A stretch of DNA of 64,000 nucleotides from an uncultured Muribaculaceae bacterium (GTDB taxonomy: Bacteria; Bacteroidota; Bacteroidia; Bacteroidales; Muribaculaceae), in contig CANNVE010000002.1 in assembly GCA_947525975.1 (NCBI GenBank), positions 62,001 to 126,000 of the forward strand, written 5' to 3'. Made by a program: the position numbers and the translations under genes. Shown in pieces: positions 18,812-28,600 of the stretch (positions are counted from its first letter, which is position 1; the number at the start of each line of letters is the position of its first letter). The notes under the pieces were generated by a model. That model was not told where the DNA came from and searched no databases. It saw nothing but the letters and a program-made list of their open reading frames with translations.

Positions 18812-20152
18812 TCATTTACCGATGCAGAAGCGAGTGAAGATTGATTGGAGGATTTCGGGGGTGGTTATTTGGCCGAGGATTGAGGAGAGGTGGTCGATGG
18901 TGAGGCGGAGATCGATTGAGATGAGGTCGCCGCTGATGTTTGCTTCGAGGGCTTGGATCACCCGGGTGATTGATTGGGAGGACTGGAGCAGGGCTTGATG
19001 GTGGCGGGCGTTTGTGATTAGGATTTCTCCGGCGTGCGATGCGGCTTCTCGGGCGGCTGTGTCGGCGAGCAGTGCTTTCAGGCGCTCTATCCCTGATCCG
19101 GTCTTTGCCGATATGGCGCAGTCGATTGTGTCAGTGGATGCGGCTGTAGGGGGGAATTGGTCGGTTTTGTTCCATGCCCATATTACGCTGGCTGTTGTGG
19201 GGGGGGTTTGCGGGAGGGTGGGGTTGGAGCCATCGATGAGGGCTATGATTATGTGGGCGTTGGATGCGGCGCTGACGCTGCGCTGTATGCCGAGGTTTTC
19301 TATTGTGTCTGAGGTCTGGCGCAGTCCTGCCGTGTCCATGAGCCGGAACGTGTATCCTCCGATCGTGATGGTGTCTTCTACAATGTCGCGGGTGGTGCCG
19401 TGGATGTCAGAGACTATTGCGCGGTCGTCGCCGAGCAGGGCGTTGAGGAGCGATGATTTCCCGGCGTTTGTGGCTCCGATTATTGCCACCGGGATGCCGT
19501 TTTTTATGGCTGAGCCTGTGCGGAATGATTCTGACAGGCGCTCTACTTCGGCCTTTACCTGACGGGCTATCTGCAGCAATGCTTCGCGTGAGGCGAACTC
19601 CACGTCTTCCTCCGAGAAGTCGAGTTCGAGCTCAAGTAGTGAGGCGAGTTGCAGCAGTTGGTCGCGCAGTTGCTGCAGGCGAGATGAGAATTGGCCTCTC
19701 ATCTGGCTGATGGCAATGCGGTTGGCCTCGCGGCTTTGGCTCGCTATCACGTCGGCCACAGCCTCGGCCTGCGCGAGGTCGAGCTTGCCGTTGGCGAATG
19801 CGCGGCGTGTGAATTCGCCGGCTTCGGCCATGCGGGCTCCGGCTTTTATCAGTGAGTTGAGTATTTCTCTTTGCACGTAGGCCGAGCCGTGGGTCGATAT
19901 CTCCACGGTGTCTTCGCCGGTGAATGATGCCGGCGCTCTGAATACTGTGGCCACGGCCTGGTCGAGTTCTCCGCCGTCCGAGTCCATTACTGATCCGTAG
20001 TGGGCCGTATGGCTTTTGGCGTGGCTCAATGGCAACCCTTGCCAGATGGCGTCGGCTATTGCTATGGCAGCGGGGCCTGATATTCGGGCTACGGCTATGC
20101 CTCCTGTCCCCGCAGGGGTAGAGATTGCGGCTATCGTGTCGGTGTTTGTCAT
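18812..20152 (-). CDS. mnmE: tRNA modification GTPase MnmE
   Basis: MTNTDTIAAISTPAGTGGIAVARISG, GATNAGKSSLLNALLG, DTAGLR, C-terminal FCIGK. Confidence 0.98.
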   Translation of the reverse strand: MTNTDTIAAISTPAGTGGIAVARISGPAAIAIADAIWQGLPLSHAKSHTAHYGSVMDSDGGELDQAVATVFRAPASFTGEDTVEISTHGSAYVQREILNSLIKAGARMAEAGEFTRRAFANGKLDLAQAEAVADVIASQSREANRIAISQMRGQFSSRLQQLRDQLLQLASLLELELDFSEEDVEFASREALLQIARQVKAEVERLSESFRTGSAIKNGIPVAIIGATNAGKSSLLNALLGDDRAIVSDIHGTTRDIVEDTITIGGYTFRLMDTAGLRQTSDTIENLGIQRSVSAASNAHIIIALIDGSNPTLPQTPPTTASVIWAWNKTDQFPPTAASTDTIDCAISAKTGSGIERLKALLADTAAREAASHAGEILITNARHHQALLQSSQSITRVIQALEANISGDLISIDLRLTIDHLSSILGQITTPEILQSIFTRFCIGK

Positions 20153-20160
20153 TTGTTGTG

Positions 20161-21006
20161 TCAGCGTTTAAACCATGTGCGTGTGTCGGCTGTGGCCTCA
20201 ATCTTGTTTTCGAGGTCATCGGGGAGGGCTGCGAAGAAGTCGTATCCGGTGATGGCCTCTATGTCGTCTACGGTGGTGGCGGTGTTCTGGTATCCGCCTC
20301 TTACAGCTGAGTTGGGCATCACGAATCCGATGGCTCTCGGTGGATTAGCGTATGGGGCAAGCACTACTTTGAAGAATCGTTCCGGCACAGTCACCTTTCC
20401 TTGTCCTATTGTGCGTGTGATCTTGTCGGTGAGCACCGGCCCGCATATTATGATTATTGCGCTGTCGCGCACGGCCCAATCGCGGCATGTCTCTTCGAGC
20501 GATTTCCAGGCGCCGCTGTTGAGCGAGTGTGCTTGTGGGCACATGTTTGTGAGCAAGAAGCAGTCGCGCATGGCCTGCACGTCCCATTTCATGTCTCCGG
20601 CTGGGCACATGTGGCCCCGGTCGAAGCCGGAGTTGCGGTAGTCGTCGAGTGTGGGCGATGAGTCCACCGTGACGTCGGGATTGAACGCGCCGTCTTTGCG
20701 CGATGCCTCTTGGGCGCGCGCTTCGGCTCGCGTAAGTTCCCAGGCCACGTAGTTGGGCACTTTGTGGTCGGGGTTGAACGACAGGTCGAATCCTTCGTAT
20801 CGCTTGTAGATTGATTTCAAGTCGTCGGGAATCTCCACAGCCATCAGTTTTTCGGCTTCGGAGATCGCTGACGCCGGATATTCTTCATCTGCGGCGTTCT
20901 TCTGGGTCTCGCATGCGCTCCATAGGCCTATTATTATGAGCGAGATGAAGAATATGTATGCGAGATTGCGCTTTACGTTTCTGTTTTTGCTTTTTCGTCG
21001 TGCCAT
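20161..21006 (-). CDS. DNA/RNA non-specific endonuclease
   Basis: FDRGHMCPAGDMKWD matches DRGHxxPAxD active-site motif; N-terminal TM/signal. Confidence 0.92.
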   Translation of the reverse strand: MARRKSKNRNVKRNLAYIFFISLIIIGLWSACETQKNAADEEYPASAISEAEKLMAVEIPDDLKSIYKRYEGFDLSFNPDHKVPNYVAWELTRAEARAQEASRKDGAFNPDVTVDSSPTLDDYRNSGFDRGHMCPAGDMKWDVQAMRDCFLLTNMCPQAHSLNSGAWKSLEETCRDWAVRDSAIIIICGPVLTDKITRTIGQGKVTVPERFFKVVLAPYANPPRAIGFVMPNSAVRGGYQNTATTVDDIEAITGYDFFAALPDDLENKIEATADTRTWFKR

Positions 21007-21043
21007 GTTGTGTGGATGTGAGATTGATTGGCTGTATGGAGAC

Positions 21044-21619
21044 TCAGATCAGCTTGCCGGGATTTTTGGAGATGAAATCCTTCCATGATTTGTATCCTTT
21101 CTGCGCTGCCGGCCTCTGCTGCTCGTAGAAATGGCATAGGGCGGCTCCGAGGGCATCGGTGGCGTCGAGCTCGGGCAGGAGGTTCTCGCGTGGGATAGAC
21201 AGTATGCGTCTGAGCATTTCCTGCACTTGCTCTTTTGAAGCCGACCCCACGCCCGTTATGGCTTGCTTGATTTTGCGGGGTTCGTATTCGGTGATCGGCA
21301 CTTGCCTGGCGAGGGCAGCTGCCATGGCCACGCCTTGAGCGCGTCCGAGCTTGAGCATCGATTGCACGTTCTTCCCGAAGAAAGGGGCTTCTATCGCCAT
21401 TTCGTCGGGTAGGTATTGCTCCACAAGCGAAAGCACGCGCTCATAAATGCGGGCGAGGCGCAGGTAGTGGCTTTCGAATTTGTCGAGCTTTATCACGCCC
21501 ATGGCTATCATGGCTGGCTTTTTCGCCTTGACGCCGAGTATGCCATAGCCCATGACGTTTGTGCCCGGGTCTATGCCAATTATCACCTTGTCCCAGTCGG
21601 CGGGTGATAGAGCGGTCAT
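21044..21619 (-). CDS. ruvC: Crossover junction endodeoxyribonuclease RuvC
   Basis: [39 protein letters not shown]; start trimmed from ORF track. Confidence 0.96.
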   Translation of the reverse strand: MTALSPADWDKVIIGIDPGTNVMGYGILGVKAKKPAMIAMGVIKLDKFESHYLRLARIYERVLSLVEQYLPDEMAIEAPFFGKNVQSMLKLGRAQGVAMAAALARQVPITEYEPRKIKQAITGVGSASKEQVQEMLRRILSIPRENLLPELDATDALGAALCHFYEQQRPAAQKGYKSWKDFISKNPGKLI

Positions 21620-21900
21620 TCTACGGTCTCGAGAAACGTGCAGAACGACAATGCTTTTTCGCCCCAGAATCGCGTGAGCTCCTGCCTGAGGGGGGCGCCT
21701 GACTTCCTGTCCCATTCGAGGGCGTCGGCCATGCTGTCGAATGACAGATGCAGGGCGTATCCGCCTGCGTCTTCGTTTGCTATTATTCGCGCGAGCATGC
21801 CTATGGCGGGGGCGCTCGCGGCGTAAGTGTTTTTCACCCAATCCAGGGCTTCGGCCGCTATCGAGGGGTCGAGGACGAATGTCGTATTTATTATTATCAT
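21616..21900 (-). CDS. DUF4286 family protein
   Basis: 94 aa, [26 protein letters not shown] pattern. Confidence 0.75.
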   Translation of the reverse strand: MIIINTTFVLDPSIAAEALDWVKNTYAASAPAIGMLARIIANEDAGGYALHLSFDSMADALEWDRKSGAPLRQELTRFWGEKALSFCTFLETVE

Positions 21901-21922
21901 CGCGGTAGTGTTTTGATTTGGT

Positions 21923-22678
21923 CTATTGCAGGTTTGGGGCTGATTTCCTGCGCATGATGTATCTTGGCAGGAAGAGCAGATGGCGCATTATGGCGGTGGC
22001 CGGGCCGTAGTATGTGCACATGATCTTGAAGCGCTCGATCAGCGACCGGCGGTGATTGCGGGTGGTGACGCCTTCGCAGAGGTAGTCGGCCAGAGGCTTG
22101 TCGATGCATACGTTGCGGCGCGAATGCTGCAGGCAAATGATCATCCACTCGTAGTCGGCCGAGAATCTGTAGGCGGTGTTGAAGTATCGGGTGATGCGCC
22201 TGAGCACGGCGCATGCCTGGTGGCAGACAACCATGCCGTTTTTGAAGCTGTCGAGAGTCAGCGTTTCAGGCGCCCGCAGGTGGCGGGGCCCGAGGTATGC
22301 GCCGTTGTCGTCAACCACGTTGGTCTGCCCGTAGACGATGCCCGGATAGTCGTTTGCCATTATTGCGTCGGCTATCTGCTGCAGGGTGTCGGTCGAGTGG
22401 AATTTGTCGCCGGCGTTAAGAAAGATCACATAATCGCCCTTGGCTATGTCCAGAGCGTTGTTCATGCCGTAGTATACGCCGTCGTCCTTCTTCGATTCGA
22501 TCCTCATCTTGTCGTTGCCGGCTTCAGCGGCGACTTTCAAGGTGTCGTCAGTCGATGCGCCGTCCATGATGATGTGCTCGTAGAGTCCGCACGTCTGCGA
22601 AGCCACGCTCTCCACGGTGCGGCGTATGGTGTGCTCGGCGTTGAAGGTGACGGTGATGATTGAGAACAGCGGAGCCAT
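21923..22678 (-). CDS. Family 2 glycosyltransferase
   Basis: MAPLFSIITVTFNAEHTIRRTVESV, IIMDGASTDDT, YVIFLNAGD. Confidence 0.92.
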   Translation of the reverse strand: MAPLFSIITVTFNAEHTIRRTVESVASQTCGLYEHIIMDGASTDDTLKVAAEAGNDKMRIESKKDDGVYYGMNNALDIAKGDYVIFLNAGDKFHSTDTLQQIADAIMANDYPGIVYGQTNVVDDNGAYLGPRHLRAPETLTLDSFKNGMVVCHQACAVLRRITRYFNTAYRFSADYEWMIICLQHSRRNVCIDKPLADYLCEGVTTRNHRRSLIERFKIMCTYYGPATAIMRHLLFLPRYIMRRKSAPNLQ

Positions 22679-25600
22679 CAGCCTTTGAATTTGAGGTAAA
22701 GGTCGTTGGCGGCGGTCTCTGCTGTCACCTTTCCTGATATGCCGCTTTTGGCCATCTGTCCTACTTGCGAGCGGCGAAGCGTGGTGCACTTTATGTCGGC
22801 GAAGTCGTTGGCGCGCGCTGCCGGTATCACCTCATAGAGGCATGTTTCGCATTCAGCCTCAAGCAGTCGGGCAGGCGTCGACCCCATCGATCCCGAAAGA
22901 ATCATGTCGACCGGTGTCATCCTCTCGAATATCGAATTTTTCGAGTTGGAGTGCAGGCTGTAGAGGCCATCGCCCTCGTGCACGGGGCAGGCGAACACGA
23001 GTCGGCGCTCGGCGTTGTGTGAGTGCTTCACATTGCGCTTCTTCTGCGCTATCTCGCGCATCGGCACCTTCACCGCGCATTCGTCTTCATATACCATAAG
23101 CAGCATTTGGTCTGCTTCATCGTCGGTCACTGTCAGGGCCAGGCGGTCGGCATCGTCGTCGATGCTCCATTCGTCGTCAGTGATTATGTATTCGTTGTCT
23201 CCAACGAAGCGTATGTAGAAGTTTGGCGTGACGTAATGCTCTGTGCCATAGTCATGCAGCACGTTCTTGCGCAGGCGCGATGTGGCCACCCGGCTGTCGC
23301 CGGGGTTGAGGAGGAGATTGCCGTCAGCCAGGGTTTCTGCCGGCTTTTCGTCGGCAGGCTTGGCTTGGGGCCCTGGTTTCTGAATCTCTTTGGGCGTTGA
23401 TGCCGGGGATGAAATGCGCGCCTGTTCGCGTGCGGTCTCTGCCTGGCGGTTGTATGTGGCTTCACGATCAGCGTAGAACTGCTCGATCTCGCGCTGTGAC
23501 AGTATGGGCTTGGTGTTGTTTCCATGTCGCACATAGATCACGCCGTCGAGCGTGACAACCTTCTTGCAAGGCTTCACTTTCACGTATATCACCGACTTGG
23601 TGGCTTCGTCGTCGACACCGGCTGTGGCATATTCGCCGGCGAGCGAGCCGAGGCTGAAGGCCTTGTCTATGAGATTTTGCAGATAATTGGCCATGTTGTC
23701 GGCTGTCTTGATCGACCGGCGGTACATATTGTTGCGTTCCGATTGGTCAAGCTTGTAGAATTTGAAGTCCTCATCCAGGCCGCGCTCGTAGCGGTCGTCG
23801 CTCACGCCTATGTAGAGGGTGCCACCGGTGGTGTTCATGAAGCTTGCGATGATGTGGAGTATCTCATGCTCCTGCTTGTCGGGGTCTGCCATCGATATGC
23901 CGCTCTTGCCTTTCTGGGCCGGATATACGAGGCTGCTCTTGAATTCGAGGTATTGCGATTCTGAGCCGTAATATTTCAGGTTGCGTGTCTCGCTGTATAC
24001 GTTGAGGGCCTTCGCTATCGATTCTTTGATCGACGAGGCAGCCGGGTTGTCGAAGTTGATGTCGTGCAGCAGATTGTGCGACAGGGTCATCTGCGCCAGC
24101 TCCTTGTCTGACGCCGAAGCTCTGGGGTCGGAAGTGATCTGCCACAGCCAATCGTTGTCTTCGCTGTGGCCCAGGCACGATACGATGTCAAGCTTGGCCG
24201 CCATGCGCTCCACAAGCGCGTTGCCGGGGGCGAGTGCTTTGACGCGCTCAATGTCGTCGCGGAATATCTGCTTATTCTTGGCGTATTGCTGCTGCAGCAT
24301 CAGCACGCTCTTGTGCGCCTTCAGGGCATTGGCCAGCTGCTGGTCGCCGATGGCGCGGGCCAGCAGGCCTGCGTAGCTCAGGTAGTCATAGGCCTGGAGT
24401 ATGCTGTCGTTGGTCGATACGGCCTTATACCTCAATATCTCCACTATTTCGCGTATGTCAGATCTCGAGAGCATCTCTTCGTCATCTATCTCCGAGTCGC
24501 TTTCGTCGGGGATCACGTTTTCGGCCACGTGCAGCAGCAAATTGTGCAAGGCGTTGGCGTTGTTGATGGCTACGCCGTCGATGGGGCCTTCCTCCACCAC
24601 GGCGTGCACCGTGTCGTTGTTGAAGTCGGTGATGCTCACCGACAGTATGGTGCCAGGTCGGAAAGGAAGTTCGTCGTCAGGGTATTTTTTGACGAAAAGC
24701 CCGAAGCCGTGTTCCGATATGGCGCTGTAGCTGTGGCCGTTGTCCTTGGTGATGACGCAGTAGCATTTCGCGCCGGTAGAGGTGATGTCGCGGGTGATTC
24801 CGCGCGTGGCCTCAAGCAGAGAGAATTCAGGGATGTCGTTGAGGTCGAAATCGATCACCCGGGCATTGAACTGCAGGGGCTCGCCCTGATTGTTGCGGAA
24901 GGCTCCGGTGGTGACGTTGTGCAGCGTGTATCCTACGATCTCCTCGGCTCGGATTATGCCTTCGGTGTCGAGGAAGTGATCGTCTACCACGCGGCAGTGG
25001 AAGGCCTCGCTGCGCGAGGGGTCGGTCGAAGACGGTATTACCCTGTCGATCTCTATGCGCACCACATCGTCGATGTCAGCGCTTCGCTTTGCCGATCCGA
25101 GCGCTGTGGTCTTCGGCAGGGTCTCGAAGAGGGTATCCTCCACCTCGCTCCAGAAATCAGCGTGTCCGTCGAGCGATTTCATTTTCTGTCGGTTGAGCGG
25201 ATGCGCCATGTCCAGTTCTATCTGCGGGTTGATCCAGGGCATCATGCCGTTGGGTATCTGCAGGTCGCCTTCGATGTCTGTGCGCCTGAGCAGGAGGCCG
25301 TTGTCGCTCACCATAAACTCCACCTGCCCCGACTCAAAAAATCTCGGGTTGGTGGGCAGCACAGCGTTCTTGGGTGGGTCCACCGTGGCTCGGGTCATCA
25401 TCATCATCGGCTCTTTTATCTCCTCCCAGGTGAAATCATTGGGAAGCTTCACGTCCATCAGCGACAGCAGCGATTTGGTCAGCAGAGTGTCGGCTTTGGC
25501 GCGGCGCAGAAGCGACAGGCAGCGGAAGAAGAATGACAGGTTGAGCCTCATGTCGATATGGTCGTCGGGCATGGCGAGCGACTGCTGTATGGCTATGGCC

Positions 25601-26754
25601 GTCAGCATGCGCTCGATCATCTCGTTGTCTGACGATGTCTCGGGCGTGAGGAAATGGTCTATCTGCTCTCGCGTGTCGGAGATGTATATTTCGAGCTGGT
25701 CTACAAATGCCCTCCTGAAAGGCTCGGCCATCCATGTGTCGGGCGACCATCCCATCAGAGTGTCAAATATGCTTCCGAGACTTGAATTGACCAGCTCGGG
25801 AGTGGTGCGGAACAAGATCATCAGTATGGCGAATTGCTTCTCGGGGTGGAAGATGTAGCCCGACACCTTGAGGCATTTCAGCAGATTGCCGATGAATTCC
25901 TTTTGCTTGTGCTCTCTGATCACGGAGAGCGTCTCGATGTATACGTCGATCTGCTCTATGGCTCCGGTGAGCTCGCTCTGCAGCTGTGTGCGCTCATCGC
26001 CCTTGACGTTGCGCAGAAAGTCGCTGCCCTGGAGCAAGTGCAGCAGCAAGCGCTTGTATCCATCAAGTATGCGTCCCGTGAGATCGAAATTCTTCTTCTC
26101 GCCCACGGCGTCGCTAAACCACCGTGGCAGCAGCGTCTTAATGGCGCGCGAGGCGGTCACCACCCACGAAGGCAGCCCCCTGTCGAGTTCGCTGATGGCT
26201 TCGGCCAATTCGGGTATCTGCCTGATCTCAGCCTCTATTTTGGGAGCCATATATCCCTTCACGCCAATGATCGAGGTGAGCTCAAACATGCGCTGCATGC
26301 GCAGCTGAGAGTCGGCGCTGCTGCGGCGCAGAGTGTAGTGGGTATGTTCGAGCGCATCGAAACGGCATCTGATGGTCTGCCCTATGGTGAGTTTTCCGCT
26401 GTTGTCATACAGCTTGAATATCAGGCCGTGCTCGTCGCTAAGGCGATAAAACTTCACATCGTCGTTAGGCTTGGTGATCACCTTGAATTCAAATTCCTGG
26501 CCTTTTGAGAAACCGTCGGCGTAAAAGTCGCTGACATAGCGAGGCATATTGTGAGCCAGCACCATGTCGGGGCCGTTGTATCCCTTGATTCTGCAGTTGA
26601 GGGTATCGGGCAATGGCTGGCCTTTCTGGAATGTCAATTTGTTGAGCCTGAATTCGCCCTGGGGGGTAATGATTCTGAAAAAAGTCTCATCATCGCCATA
26701 ATCTTTGTTGATTGGAAAATCTCTGCTGATAAATTCCTTCTCGGGTATGAACAT
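22678..26754 (-). CDS. Large AlbA_2 (Schlafen-type) domain protein
   Basis: 1358 aa; YGSESQYLEFKSSLVYPA ... EILHIIASFMNTTGGTLYIGVSDD is an AlbA_2 signature. Confidence 0.8.
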   Translation of the reverse strand: MFIPEKEFISRDFPINKDYGDDETFFRIITPQGEFRLNKLTFQKGQPLPDTLNCRIKGYNGPDMVLAHNMPRYVSDFYADGFSKGQEFEFKVITKPNDDVKFYRLSDEHGLIFKLYDNSGKLTIGQTIRCRFDALEHTHYTLRRSSADSQLRMQRMFELTSIIGVKGYMAPKIEAEIRQIPELAEAISELDRGLPSWVVTASRAIKTLLPRWFSDAVGEKKNFDLTGRILDGYKRLLLHLLQGSDFLRNVKGDERTQLQSELTGAIEQIDVYIETLSVIREHKQKEFIGNLLKCLKVSGYIFHPEKQFAILMILFRTTPELVNSSLGSIFDTLMGWSPDTWMAEPFRRAFVDQLEIYISDTREQIDHFLTPETSSDNEMIERMLTAIAIQQSLAMPDDHIDMRLNLSFFFRCLSLLRRAKADTLLTKSLLSLMDVKLPNDFTWEEIKEPMMMMTRATVDPPKNAVLPTNPRFFESGQVEFMVSDNGLLLRRTDIEGDLQIPNGMMPWINPQIELDMAHPLNRQKMKSLDGHADFWSEVEDTLFETLPKTTALGSAKRSADIDDVVRIEIDRVIPSSTDPSRSEAFHCRVVDDHFLDTEGIIRAEEIVGYTLHNVTTGAFRNNQGEPLQFNARVIDFDLNDIPEFSLLEATRGITRDITSTGAKCYCVITKDNGHSYSAISEHGFGLFVKKYPDDELPFRPGTILSVSITDFNNDTVHAVVEEGPIDGVAINNANALHNLLLHVAENVIPDESDSEIDDEEMLSRSDIREIVEILRYKAVSTNDSILQAYDYLSYAGLLARAIGDQQLANALKAHKSVLMLQQQYAKNKQIFRDDIERVKALAPGNALVERMAAKLDIVSCLGHSEDNDWLWQITSDPRASASDKELAQMTLSHNLLHDINFDNPAASSIKESIAKALNVYSETRNLKYYGSESQYLEFKSSLVYPAQKGKSGISMADPDKQEHEILHIIASFMNTTGGTLYIGVSDDRYERGLDEDFKFYKLDQSERNNMYRRSIKTADNMANYLQNLIDKAFSLGSLAGEYATAGVDDEATKSVIYVKVKPCKKVVTLDGVIYVRHGNNTKPILSQREIEQFYADREATYNRQAETAREQARISSPASTPKEIQKPGPQAKPADEKPAETLADGNLLLNPGDSRVATSRLRKNVLHDYGTEHYVTPNFYIRFVGDNEYIITDDEWSIDDDADRLALTVTDDEADQMLLMVYEDECAVKVPMREIAQKKRNVKHSHNAERRLVFACPVHEGDGLYSLHSNSKNSIFERMTPVDMILSGSMGSTPARLLEAECETCLYEVIPAARANDFADIKCTTLRRSQVGQMAKSGISGKVTAETAANDLYLKFKG

Positions 26755-26812
26755 TTTCTGTGTCTGTTATTGATGATTAAACATATAAATTGGCGCGTAT
26801 GCGCCGACAATG

Positions 26813-26842
26813 CAAATGTACGAAAAAAAAATCGTATATTTG
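26813..26842. promoter_or_regulatory. Divergent promoter pair
   Basis: Reverse TACATTTG (26820-26813) toward the AlbA_2 gene and forward TATATTTG (26835-26842) toward the nitroreductase gene. Confidence 0.55.
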
Positions 26843-26871
26843 CACATAATTAGTTTAAAACACCTTAAATT

Positions 26872-27621
26872 GTGACTGACAACTTCTTCAGAGAGAGGCG
26901 CACTGTGCGCCAATACACCGACCGGCCCGTGACCGACGACACCCTCAGGGATCTCGTCGAGCAGGCGGCCAACGCCCCGACCACGGGCAATATGCAGCTC
27001 TACAGCCTCATCGTCACGCGTGACCCCGCAATGAAGCGCGCGCTTTCGCCTGCCCATTTCGGCCAGCCTCAGGTAGAGGGATGCTCGGTGCTGCTTACGT
27101 TCTGCGCTGATTTCAACCGGTTTGTGAAATGGTGTGAGGCAAGCGACGCCGAGCCCGGATACGATAATCTCCAATCGCTCGTCACAGCCTTCATCGATGT
27201 AGTGATTTTCGCCCAGCAATTCTGCACGGTGGCCGAGGCCAACGGCCTCGGATGCTGCTATCTCGGCACCACCACCTACAATGCGCCCGACATAGCCCGC
27301 ACGCTCAAGTTGCCGAAGCGCGTAGTGCCGGTGGTGACTCTGTCTCTGGGGTATCCTGTGAGCAAATGCGCCGATCCGGGGCGTCTGCCCGTGGAAGCCA
27401 TCATCCACAACGAGACCTACGGCGACTATTCGCCTGAAGACATCCGCCGCATATACGCCGAAAAGGAAGGCCGCGCCGACAGCAAGGGTTTTGTGGAGGA
27501 GAACGGCAAAAAGACACTGGCCTAGGTATTCACCGATGTCAGATATACCCGCACCGCCAACGAAGAATTCTCCCGCAGATTGGCCGACTATCTTAAAGAG
27601 GCCTATCCGTTCGCGAAGTAG
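26872..27621 (+). pseudogene. Nitroreductase family protein with in-frame TAG near C-terminus
   Basis: FFRERRTVRQYTDRPV...NAPTTGNMQLY; frame continues after TAG (27523-27525) as VFTDVRYTRTANEEFSRRLADYLKEAYPFAK. Confidence 0.75.
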
Positions 27622-28600
27622 CCCCCGATTCTATGATTTTCCTTGCGCCTGACACGGCTGCCCGCAAGCGCGAGGCGGCCTCGTCGGGCGTGAGTGTATC
27701 AGAGCTTTTGTATTGCTCGGCTGATATTATGGTCAGCCCGGGGCGGGAGGTCGCTTCCACGCCGTCTCTGACGCATCCGCCTATCGCTATGGCGGGAATC
27801 CCCCTTGAGATTGCGGCCTCGCACACGGCGTGCGCGGCTTTCCCGGCGAGCGTCTGCTCGTCGATGCAGCCTTCTCCGGTGATTGCGACCTCTATTCGGC
27901 TCCAGTCTATGCCATAATTGCCAAGCACGTATTCCGCGCCCTTAAAGCATCGCGCGCCTATGGCTGAAGCCAAGGCAAATCCCAATCCGCCCCCAGCTCC
28001 GTCAAATGGCGATGTGCGGCCTCCGCCCCATTGGCGCATGGCCTCAATCAGCCTTCGCCTGAGCACGGGCAGGTCAGCCTCTGTGGCGCCTTTTTGAGGA
28101 GCGAATGTCAGCGCGTCGAGGCCGCCGTCGGTCGAGAGCAAAGGCGCGCATACGTCGCTTAGCCCTATGAGTCGGTCAGCGTATGAATTGAGGCGGTCGG
28201 CGCCAAGCGCATTCAGAAATCCCACGCCGGCATCGCATATGCCGGTGCCTCCTATGCCTATTATGACTTTTCCGCATCCCCCCTCAAGTATCTCGCGCAC
28301 TTTCAGCCCGAGAGGCGCTGACGACGCATGCATCACGCCGCCCATCTCGGCGGCTTGCCTTAAGCCGATCCACGCGCTGCTGTCTATCGCGGCCATGCGC
28401 GAAGGCTTGTGCACGAAGTATCCGTCACGCTCTTCCCAGTCCTCCGGATTGCGCGATGCGAGAGCGAGGGCTGTGCCCTCGCCTCCGTCGGCCATAGGGG
28501 CCATCAGGCATTGATAGCCGCCAAAGCCGTCGGCCATGACCGAGGCCGCCTCTCTCGCCGAGAGGGTGCCTTTGAATTTGTCAGGCGCTATGAGTATCAT
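27593..28600 (-). CDS. Glycerate kinase
   Basis: MILIAPDKFKGTLSAREAASVMADG, PMADGGEGT, GAGGGLGFALA. Confidence 0.95.
   Translation of the reverse strand: MILIAPDKFKGTLSAREAASVMADGFGGYQCLMAPMADGGEGTALALASRNPEDWEERDGYFVHKPSRMAAIDSSAWIGLRQAAEMGGVMHASSAPLGLKVREILEGGCGKVIIGIGGTGICDAGVGFLNALGADRLNSYADRLIGLSDVCAPLLSTDGGLDALTFAPQKGATEADLPVLRRRLIEAMRQWGGGRTSPFDGAGGGLGFALASAIGARCFKGAEYVLGNYGIDWSRIEVAITGEGCIDEQTLAGKAAHAVCEAAISRGIPAIAIGGCVRDGVEATSRPGLTIISAEQYKSSDTLTPDEAASRLRAAVSGARKIIESGATSRTDRPL

Noticed and set aside
24166-25536. 456-aa forward ORF
   Set aside because: Antisense to the AlbA_2 gene; no recognisable motifs, typical GC-rich shadow ORF
17461-27621. TAG stop-codon recoding
   Set aside because: TAG is used as an ordinary terminal stop in hsdR, the S1/P1 nuclease and the 69-aa ORF; the two internal TAGs replace different residues (Trp and Gln)
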